A DNA stretch of 7,552 nucleotides from an uncultured Eubacterium sp. (GTDB lineage Bacteria; Bacillota; Clostridia; Lachnospirales; Lachnospiraceae). Each line of letters opens with the position of its first letter. Within the stretch, counting starts at the first letter, position 1. A model generated the notes under the pieces. It ran no database searches. It saw nothing but the letters and a program-made list of their open reading frames with translations, and was not told the origin of the DNA. Below are positions 1 through 4,997 of this stretch, piece after piece. The position numbers and the translations under genes are program-made. Location of the stretch: NCBI GenBank assembly GCA_902475415.1, contig CABRZK010000112.1, positions 1 through 7,552 of the forward strand, in the 5' to 3' direction.

Positions 1-101
1 ACAGTGACTTGTCGTCAGTTTCCTAACTTGACATTCGCTCCACGGAAAACCTGCCACTCGGGCAGCAACCTCGCGCTTCATTGCTATCATGTCACAGCAA
101 T
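1..101 (-). promoter_or_regulatory. Structured 5' leader RNA, truncated by the window edge
   Basis: The ~100 nt downstream of the minus-strand promoter can fold into several hairpins. A 6-bp stem ATTGCT/AGCAAT (80-85 with 96-101) lies at the very 5' end of the transcript. Then come a CTGCC/GGCAG stem (51-55 with 61-65) and a 7-bp stem with one bulged base and a 4-nt loop (14-20 with 25-32). A GTGAC near the transcript start could also pair with GTCAC close to the window edge, closing the structure. This is typical of a cis-regulatory leader. From memory, the segment reading GCGAGGTTGCTGC resembles leaders of ribosomal-protein operons (rpsJ/S10 type) in Firmicutes, but I could not check this. 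No coding start with a ribosome binding site is visible in it. Confidence 0.45.
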
Positions 102-105
102 TGAT

Positions 106-134
106 AGTATAAGAGATTTTTTTTAGAATTGCAA
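106..134 (-). promoter_or_regulatory. Strong sigma-A-type promoter for an off-window minus-strand gene
   Basis: Read on the minus strand there is a -35 box TTGCAA (129-134), a 17-bp spacer and a -10 box TATACT (106-111). The spacer is A/T-rich and the sequence upstream of the -35 box contains A- and T-tracts that resemble an UP element. Transcription would start near position 99 and run leftwards out of the window, so the promoted gene is not visible. The spacing and both hexamers are close to consensus, which makes a chance match unlikely. Confidence 0.7.
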
Positions 135-246
135 GTAGTTTTTTCAATTTTTTTCAAAAAATTCGTGTTTTTCTTGTACTTTTATAAATACATTGGATTT
201 TTGGACTTTTTCAAGTGTTTTAACGACGGAAAGTTTGTTATATAGG

Positions 247-442
247 CGGCAAGGAGAGAAACATGCGGCCAGACACGGACAATTTTCTGTTTCCGCTGCG
301 CCGCTTATCTCCGCCTCCTCCCGAGAACTCACCTCCAGCAAAACCGGCTGTCGGCTCAGACACACTCCCGGAGGCGGGCTATTCTCGCTTCACCGACGAA
401 AATTATCCTACCGTCTGTGTCGCATGTTTCTTTCCTTCGCCG
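247..442. repeat. Long imperfect inverted repeat (~195-nt hairpin), function unknown
   Basis: Two arms pair across a 51-nt apical region. Segment 247-267 pairs with 421-442 (21 pairs, one G·T, one bulged base). Segment 270-274 pairs with 413-417. Segment 277-287 pairs with 398-408 (one mismatch). CCGCCTCC at 311-318 pairs perfectly with 370-377. The unpaired gaps between segments are similar in length on both sides, as in an extended RNA hairpin with internal loops. The apex holds a further small CCG/CGG hairpin (344-354). No terminator-like U-tract follows on either strand, and only a weak extended -10 (TG-T-TATATA, 236-244) lies just upstream on the plus strand. It could be a structured small RNA, a leader element or a decayed palindromic insertion. 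I do not recognise the family. Confidence 0.6.
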
Positions 443-468
443 TCATACTATTCTTCTCCCGCTGACAT

Positions 469-527
469 AAGCATCCCCTCCTTATCCACCGCTTAAGGCT
501 CTCCCCACTTGAAGCACGGGAATGCTT
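469..527. repeat. Small imperfect inverted repeat
   Basis: AAGCATCCCC (469-478) pairs with GGGAATGCTT (518-527) with one mismatch across a 39-nt loop. A shorter local hairpin, AAGCA/TGCTT around a 6-nt loop (512-527), competes with it. There is no T-tract after either arm, so it is not an obvious intrinsic terminator. It might be part of the same folded region as the larger repeat to its left. It could also be chance, because the arms are short. Confidence 0.35.
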
Positions 528-588
528 ATTCTGCAGTAAAGTAAATTAATTGCTAAATACATTATGCGCTATTCTCATTTATAGTTTC

Positions 589-617
589 TTGACGAAAGAC
601 CTGGAAGCATCTATAAT
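589..617 (+). promoter_or_regulatory. Near-consensus promoter of the methyltransferase gene
   Basis: The -35 box TTGACG (589-594) and the perfect -10 box TATAAT (612-617) are separated by exactly 17 bp. Transcription should begin near 624, giving a ~98-nt 5' untranslated region. Just after the start lies a 7-bp hairpin, TTATACT/AGTATAA with a 4-nt loop (633-639 with 644-650), which may stabilise the 5' end. The methyltransferase ribosome binding site is the modest AGAGGA at 707-712, so the promoter is stronger than the translation signal. Confidence 0.8.
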
Positions 618-721
618 CATAGAGTCATACATTTATACTAACAAGTATAACATTATACAATAAGAAGAAACACAGTTTATACAGAGACAAATTCATTGAG
701 AAAAGTAGAGGAAAATAGACA

Positions 722-1582
722 ATGTGGATAGCAAAAAACTGGAAAGATTATCAGGTTATTGATTGTTCTCAGGGTGAGAAGCTTGAGCGATGGGGAAAAT
801 ATCTCCTGGTCCGTCCGGACCCGCAGGTCATCTGGGATACACCGAAAACAGAAAAAGGATGGCACAAACACAATGCCCATTATCACAGAAGCAAAAAGGG
901 CGGTGGCGAATGGGAATTTTTTGATCTGCCGGAGCAGTGGACCATTCATTATAATGATCTGACCTTCAACTTAAAGCCATTTAGCTTCAAACATACCGGA
1001 TTATTTCCGGAGCAGGCTGCGAACTGGGACTGGTTCGGTGACAAGATTCGCAACGCAGGCAGACCAGTCAAAGTGTTAAACTTATTCGCATACACTGGCG
1101 GTGCCACTCTCGCTGCTGCAGCTGCCGGCGCACAGGTCACACATGTGGATGCCTCCAAAGGAATGGTTCAGTGGGCAAAGGAAAATGCTGCATCTTCCGG
1201 GCTCAGCGACAAACCGATCCGCTGGCTGGTAGATGACTGCGTAAAATTCGTAGAACGTGAAATCCGTCGTGGTAATCACTATGACGCCATTATCATGGAC
1301 CCCCCATCCTACGGAAGAGGACCGAAAGGAGAAATCTGGAAAATCGAAGAATCCGTATACCCATTAGTAAAACTGTGTACACAGATCCTTTCTGATGATC
1401 CGTTGTTCTTCCTGATCAATTCCTATACGACAGGCCTTCAGCCTGCAGTGCTGGCTTACATGCTTGGTACTGTTATGAAAAAATATGACGGCATCGTAAC
1501 TGCAGATGAAATCGGACTTCCGGTATCTTCCAACGGACTTGTACTTCCCTGCGGAGCCTCCGGCCGCTGGGAATCAAAATAA
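722..1582 (+). CDS. Class I SAM-dependent methyltransferase, RlmI/RlmK-like (COG1092 type)
   Basis: The 286-residue product is a Rossmann-fold methyltransferase that would transfer a methyl group from S-adenosylmethionine, most likely to RNA. Motif I is VLNLFAYTGG (residues 118-127), which binds SAM. The acidic residue after strand 2 is in HVDASKGM (141-148). Motif IV is DPPSYGRG (193-200), the DPPSF/Y-type signature of the rRNA methyltransferases related to RlmI and the C-terminal half of RlmL (RlmK). The N-terminal ~90 residues are rich in Trp, Tyr and His and do not show the PUA domain usual in RlmI, which is nearer 400 residues. The protein is therefore a short, PUA-less member. The 23S rRNA specificity of its relatives is known, but its own target is inferred. 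It appears monocistronic, with its own promoter upstream and a hairpin downstream. ATG 722 follows AGAGGA at 9-nt spacing. Confidence 0.88.
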   Translation: MWIAKNWKDYQVIDCSQGEKLERWGKYLLVRPDPQVIWDTPKTEKGWHKHNAHYHRSKKGGGEWEFFDLPEQWTIHYNDLTFNLKPFSFKHTGLFPEQAANWDWFGDKIRNAGRPVKVLNLFAYTGGATLAAAAAGAQVTHVDASKGMVQWAKENAASSGLSDKPIRWLVDDCVKFVEREIRRGNHYDAIIMDPPSYGRGPKGEIWKIEESVYPLVKLCTQILSDDPLFFLINSYTTGLQPAVLAYMLGTVMKKYDGIVTADEIGLPVSSNGLVLPCGASGRWESK

Positions 1583-1646
1583 TTTTTTCATTCTGAGTTA
1601 ATACTCTCACTTCAGCAAGACGAATAATAACAAATCATTCTTAAAC

Positions 1647-1698
1647 AAAAAGATTTATCAATACCCATTTATTCTATAGGCCATTGATAAATCTTTTT
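1647..1698. terminator. Intrinsic terminator after the methyltransferase gene
   Basis: A perfect 16-bp stem pairs 1647-1662 (AAAAAGATTTATCAAT) with 1683-1698 around a 20-nt loop. On the plus strand it ends in a run of six T (1694-1699), as expected for Rho-independent termination 64 nt beyond the methyltransferase stop. The left arm begins with five A, so it could also act on the minus strand, although no minus-strand gene runs into it. The stem is A/T-rich and the loop is longer than usual. Confidence 0.75.
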
Positions 1699-1724
1699 TA
1701 TCAAATATGCAAAATTATCTCTAT

Positions 1725-1753
1725 TTCACATATTCCCCGACTTATGCTAATAT
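1725..1753 (+). promoter_or_regulatory. Promoter of the MFS transporter gene
   Basis: A -35 box TTCACA (1725-1730, five of six consensus bases) and a -10 box TAATAT (1748-1753) are spaced by 17 bp. A TG one base before the -10 (1745-1746) makes it an extended -10 promoter. The start would fall near 1760, leaving a long ~196-nt untranslated leader before the ATG at 1956. A weaker second candidate lies further down, with a -10 TATACT at 1855-1860 and a poor -35 TTGGTT 16 bp before it, which would shorten the leader to ~90 nt. Confidence 0.6.
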
Positions 1754-1760
1754 TTATATG

Positions 1761-1793
1761 TTACCAGAAGGCAACTTCGTTACCTTTTGGTAA
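1761..1793 (+). promoter_or_regulatory. Dyad at the MFS transcription start: operator or leader hairpin
   Basis: TTACCAGAAGG (1761-1771) pairs with CCTTTTGGTAA (1783-1793), 11 pairs with one G·T and an 11-nt spacer, starting right at the predicted +1. A competing small hairpin GAAG-GCAA-CTTC (1767-1778) would have a GNRA tetraloop. GTTACC also occurs twice in direct orientation 20 bp apart (1760 and 1780). It could be a repressor operator overlapping the start site or a 5' RNA hairpin that affects stability. There is no T-tract immediately after it, so it is not a terminator as drawn. Confidence 0.5.
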
Positions 1794-1955
1794 TTATGAT
1801 ACATTTTTATTTGAGCCTAATGCACGTGGAACTTGGTTCGTAATTCTATTATTATATACTTTCATTCAAAAACAACTTTAATGAAATGTATTAACAGATT
1901 TTCTTCCAAAATTCACTGTTATCGCTCATATCTAGTATTTAGACGGAGGTTATTT

Positions 1956-3305
1956 ATGGGACAAAGTAAAGTTAAAGGTTATGGTTCAAGGGGATGGATA
2001 CTTATTATCTGGATTGCCACTGCATTTCTTTCCTATCTGGTGATCGGTAATTATCCACTAAATATTCTTTCTGATTTATATGGCGGACAAGCCGTATTGT
2101 CATCTATCTATACAGCTGCTTCTATCATTGGAGTTATTGTACAGTTGATTGCTTCTAACTTCATTGGAAAATTAAAAAGCATCAAAAAAATGGGGTGTCT
2201 GATGGGTGTCTTATCCATTGTAGCTCTTCTTGGTATTATGTTTATTCCGGGTTATATTCCCGGAGCAACGCAAATGCTTTGGCGTGCCGTATATGGTTTA
2301 GGCACTGTGCTTTCTTTAGTATATGCAACTTTTTCACTTTCTATTCTGGTAGGACAATGGTTTCCAACAAGAAAAGGAAGTGTTATGGGTATTGCTACCT
2401 TTGCATTCCCACTCGGCAATGGTGTTATCGGAGCATTTGCAGCTACCGCATTCAAAGGTGGACAGCCACACATTGCAAATGCATTTGCTCCTTTCTTAAT
2501 CATTTTTATCGTTGGCCTTATCCTTGGAATAATTTTTGTACCGGATTATCCGGAAGAAGTTGGTGCATTCCGTGACAACAATCCAAATATGACTCCGGAA
2601 ATGGCCAAAAACATGATGCTGGAAGAAATTGAAAACAAAAAAACAACCGTATGGAAGCTGAACCACACTCTGACTACCCGTGATTTCTGGTTCATCACAA
2701 TTCCTGCTGGATGTCTGCTGATGTTCTCAGTCGGTATGATGACACAGACAAATGCAATTCTCGGTTCTATGGGAAATGGATTAGCTAAATTTGGTGGGTT
2801 TGCCGGTGTTATGTTAATGATCTGTATCTTTGGTCTGATTGGAAGTTTTGCACTCGGAGTTCTTGATACTAAATTCGGCACAAAAAAAGCCATGATCATC
2901 GCATGCATCATCATGCTGCTCGCTGGTATACTCGGTGCTTTATCAAGTCCGGAAAAACCAGGACTTCTGGTTGCTTCACTTGTATGCCTTGCATTATTTA
3001 TGGGTGCTTCTTCCAACTTTACTGTATCACTGGCAGCACAGTACTGGCGCCGTGAGGATTTCGGCACTGTCTTCGCAGCGGTAAATCCAATTGCCAACTT
3101 AATTTCATCACTTGGTCCGGTAATCATTGCAATGATCATGATTGCTTGCGGATACAATATGATTTTTGTTGTAACTGCTATCGTAGCTGTCATTTGTATC
3201 ATTTTAATGTTACTCTTCAGTGCAAAACACGTAAAAGAAAAAGATGATACTTACAGAACTGCTGCCGGGAAAAAACTTGATAATGCTTTGGAAGGCCGCA
3301 AATAG
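1956..3305 (+). CDS. Major facilitator superfamily transporter, 12 predicted membrane helices
   Basis: The 449-residue protein is an integral membrane secondary transporter. Two bundles of hydrophobic helices (about residues 12-195 and 243-435) are joined by a hydrophilic cytoplasmic loop (about 198-240) rich in Asn, Glu and Lys. WFPTRKG (135-141), followed by small residues, is a conserved feature of MFS families near the oxalate:formate antiporters. GVLDTKFGTKK (301-311) is the second-half copy of the loop 2-3 MFS motif. The substrate cannot be read from sequence; an organic anion is a reasonable guess. I start at ATG 1956 because GGAGG (1945-1949) sits 6 nt before it and the helices begin soon after. 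The frame stays open upstream to a TTG at 1833, but that would add 41 polar residues without a ribosome binding site. The gene is monocistronic, with its own promoter, and converges on the regulator gene. Confidence 0.88.
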   Translation: MGQSKVKGYGSRGWILIIWIATAFLSYLVIGNYPLNILSDLYGGQAVLSSIYTAASIIGVIVQLIASNFIGKLKSIKKMGCLMGVLSIVALLGIMFIPGYIPGATQMLWRAVYGLGTVLSLVYATFSLSILVGQWFPTRKGSVMGIATFAFPLGNGVIGAFAATAFKGGQPHIANAFAPFLIIFIVGLILGIIFVPDYPEEVGAFRDNNPNMTPEMAKNMMLEEIENKKTTVWKLNHTLTTRDFWFITIPAGCLLMFSVGMMTQTNAILGSMGNGLAKFGGFAGVMLMICIFGLIGSFALGVLDTKFGTKKAMIIACIIMLLAGILGALSSPEKPGLLVASLVCLALFMGASSNFTVSLAAQYWRREDFGTVFAAVNPIANLISSLGPVIIAMIMIACGYNMIFVVTAIVAVICIILMLLFSAKHVKEKDDTYRTAAGKKLDNALEGRK

Positions 3306-3354
3306 GCATTATGTAAAACGGAAATGAACTCTTCTTTTCTGTTCAAAAATGCCT
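3304..3354 (+). other. Hairpin at the end of the MFS gene
   Basis: AGGCATT (3304-3310), which overlaps the TAG stop codon, pairs with AATGCCT (3348-3354). Inside it, TGAAC (3325-3329) pairs with GTTCA (3341-3345) around a pyrimidine loop. This two-tier structure lies before the stronger hairpin at 3372-3404. It may protect the 3' end of the MFS mRNA or assist termination, but there is no T-tract after it. Confidence 0.35.
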
Positions 3355-3371
3355 TGGGAATTCTTGCTGCG

Positions 3372-3404
3372 AGAAGCACGTCATGCAACGCATGACGTGC
3401 TTCT
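3372..3404. terminator. Shared bidirectional terminator between convergent genes
   Basis: A perfect 15-bp stem pairs 3372-3386 with 3390-3404 around a 3-nt loop (AAC). It is GC-rich in the middle and is followed by TT and then GC on the plus strand. It lies 66 nt past the MFS stop and 18 nt past the stop of the minus-strand response regulator, the position expected for a terminator shared by both operons. Neither strand has a proper T-run, so termination may be inefficient or the structure may mainly block 3' exonucleases. Confidence 0.6.
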
Positions 3405-3422
3405 TTGCAATCCTGCCGGAAG

Positions 3423-4997
3423 CTATATCAAACTTTTTCTATACTCCATTGGGCTCACATTATAAATCTGCTTAAATGCATCCACAAAACGACGAACATT
3501 ATTATAACCAACCTTTTCTCCAATCTCATAGGTTTTGAGATCCGTGGTCCGAAGCAGCTTGATTGCCTCTTCCATACGGATTGATGTCAGATAGGCTTTG
3601 TAATTCTGTCCGGTCTCCTTTTTGAAGAGAGCGCTGAAATAATTCTGGCTGACACAGGCCACGTCTGCCAGTTCTTTGATGGACATGTCCTCCGCATAAT
3701 GTGCCCTGATATAATCCTTAACATTCTCAATCATCAGCTTATCTTTGGACTTCCCGTTATTGTCCATCATGATCCAGAGATTCTGATAATAATCCCGGAT
3801 ACAGGTCCGCAAAGCCCGGAATGTTTTTCGCTGTTCCGTGTCTTTCTGCAGTTTTTCCTGCATCTCATTATAATCACCTTCGATCAGCTGATACTGGAAT
3901 AGTTTTGTACCAATTTCTGCCACAAAATACAGGACTCTGGAAAGGGCTGCATTCTTATTGCCGTAATGAATCGCCTCCACATTATCCATAATCTTATCGA
4001 TTTTATCCAGAAATGTCTCATCATGGGCAATGATCGCATGATACGCCTCGTCCACACTTCTGGAATAATCTTCAAAGGATACATTATACTCTTTGTGAAT
4101 ATCCCGGAAATCAATCAACGGTTTTTCCTCAAAATAATACAGCTCAAAAGCAAATTTTGCCGTCTTATAAGCATTTTTCAGCTGTTTCGCATCTGTGGAA
4201 TACATACCGATACCAACGGACAGTTCTGTATGTACCTGCGCCGACACCTGCTGAACCACCGGTATCACATAGTCTTCCACAAAGGTATCCTCTTCACCGC
4301 AGGGAAATACCCCCATCAGGTGAAGGGCACAGTCATCCTTGCGCAACACAAAAGCCTTTCCACGCAGTTTCTGTGCAATCTGATTGTAAATAGAAAACCG
4401 AAGCAGATTGAACCGTTCAAAGGAATCTTTTATCATATCCGCTGCCACATCCGGACGAATTCCCACACAGATACCAGCGAAAAAATGTCCCTCAAATTCG
4501 ATATTTTCTGCTGCAAACAACTGATACAGTTCATCATTTTCGAATCCCTGTCCGTCATTGATCTCACGGAACAGCTGCTGCATCTCATCGTCTTCTTCTT
4601 TAAAAATCTCAATGGTATTCTGCTCTTCCAGTTTCTGAATTGCCTTTCGTACAGCATCTTCCAGATCTTTTCTTCCCACCGGTTTCAGCAGGTAATCTAC
4701 CGCTCCGCACTGCAACGCTTCTTTTGCATAAGTAAATTCCTGATAACCACTGACAAAAATAAATTTTGCATGGGAATATGTCTCATTATACCATCGGATT
4801 ACTTCCAGACCTGTCATGTGCGGCATCATAATATCCGCAATGACAATATCCGGATCTGTCTGTTCTATCACTTCTTTCAACTGACGACCATCCCGCGCTT
4901 CACCAACAAGTTCCACATCCATACTGTTCCAGTCAATCAGTTTCTTTAATCCCTGTAAGATAACTCCCTCGTCATCCGCGATCACTACTTTCCACAT
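3423..4997 (-). CDS. YesN/AraC-type two-component response regulator
   Basis: The 524-residue cytoplasmic protein is a DNA-binding response regulator. The receiver domain (about 1-120) has the acidic pair Asp8/Asp9, the phosphoacceptor Asp55 in VIADIMMPHMTG, Ser83 as the switch residue and Lys105-Pro106. A long middle region (about 130-420), containing LSVGIG (259-264) and a Tyr/Phe-rich helix, is typical of large YesN regulators and may help dimerisation. An AraC/XylS domain (about 425-524) carries two helix-turn-helix units (near 439-460 and 488-512) and ends in the usual SPMEYR. It should be phosphorylated by the adjoining kinase and activate transport or catabolic genes. ATG 4997 lies inside the kinase gene (26-nt overlap), with GGGAGG (5007-5012) 9 nt upstream, so translation is coupled. 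All key residues are present and the length is normal for the family. Confidence 0.93.
   Translation of the reverse strand: MWKVVIADDEGVILQGLKKLIDWNSMDVELVGEARDGRQLKEVIEQTDPDIVIADIMMPHMTGLEVIRWYNETYSHAKFIFVSGYQEFTYAKEALQCGAVDYLLKPVGRKDLEDAVRKAIQKLEEQNTIEIFKEEDDEMQQLFREINDGQGFENDELYQLFAAENIEFEGHFFAGICVGIRPDVAADMIKDSFERFNLLRFSIYNQIAQKLRGKAFVLRKDDCALHLMGVFPCGEEDTFVEDYVIPVVQQVSAQVHTELSVGIGMYSTDAKQLKNAYKTAKFAFELYYFEEKPLIDFRDIHKEYNVSFEDYSRSVDEAYHAIIAHDETFLDKIDKIMDNVEAIHYGNKNAALSRVLYFVAEIGTKLFQYQLIEGDYNEMQEKLQKDTEQRKTFRALRTCIRDYYQNLWIMMDNNGKSKDKLMIENVKDYIRAHYAEDMSIKELADVACVSQNYFSALFKKETGQNYKAYLTSIRMEEAIKLLRTTDLKTYEIGEKVGYNNVRRFVDAFKQIYNVSPMEYRKSLI

Larger units (their letters stand above)
135..588. 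other. Gene-free intergenic region
   Basis: This stretch between two divergent promoters has no convincing coding sequence. The first ~60 nt are strongly A/T-rich with T-tracts. From about 240 to 520 the composition changes: the plus strand becomes pyrimidine-rich and GC-richer, and this is where the long inverted repeat sits. A second dyad at 469-478 and 518-527 (AAGCATCCCC against GGGAATGCTT, 9 of 10 pairs, 39-nt spacer) lies to its right, with a nested 5-bp hairpin AAGCA/TGCTT at 512-527. A plus-strand reading frame starting at 263 has a ribosome-binding-like AAGGAG. Its product is rich in Pro and Ser, resembles nothing I know, and the start lies inside the inverted repeat, so I do not call it a gene. 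Confidence 0.6.

Noticed and set aside
1..79. Leader peptide frame MKREVAARVAGFPW on the minus strand
   Set aside because: The ATG lies ~20 nt from the predicted transcript start without a Shine-Dalgarno sequence, and the region is better explained as folded leader RNA. It cannot be fully excluded because the frame runs out of the window.
80..124. Plus-strand terminator (CTATCA/TGATAG stem followed by eight T)
   Set aside because: The stem is only 6 bp and is separated from the T-run by several bases. The same bases form the -10 region and 5' hairpin of a near-consensus minus-strand promoter, which explains them better.
144..365. 73-codon minus-strand frame
   Set aside because: It has no ribosome binding site next to the start, its C-terminal part runs through the A/T-rich tract, and it overlaps the inverted repeat. 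It has no family resemblance.
263..496. 77-codon plus-strand frame with an AAGGAG upstream
   Set aside because: The product is Pro/Ser-rich without recognisable features, the start lies within the long inverted repeat, and two overlapping frames (one per strand) of similar length exist here. A chance frame in a structured non-coding region is more likely.
1833..1955. N-terminal extension of the MFS protein from a TTG start
   Set aside because: It adds 41 polar residues with no ribosome binding site, whereas ATG 1956 has GGAGG at ideal spacing and leads straight into the first helix.
2546..3202. 218-codon minus-strand frame inside the MFS gene
   Set aside because: It is the antisense shadow of a membrane-protein gene. 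It has no ribosome binding site and its product is only a complement of hydrophobic codons.
3966..4949. 327-codon plus-strand frame opposite the response regulator
   Set aside because: The opposite strand encodes a clear receiver/AraC protein with all key residues. This frame has a biased Ile/Phe/His composition and no start signals.
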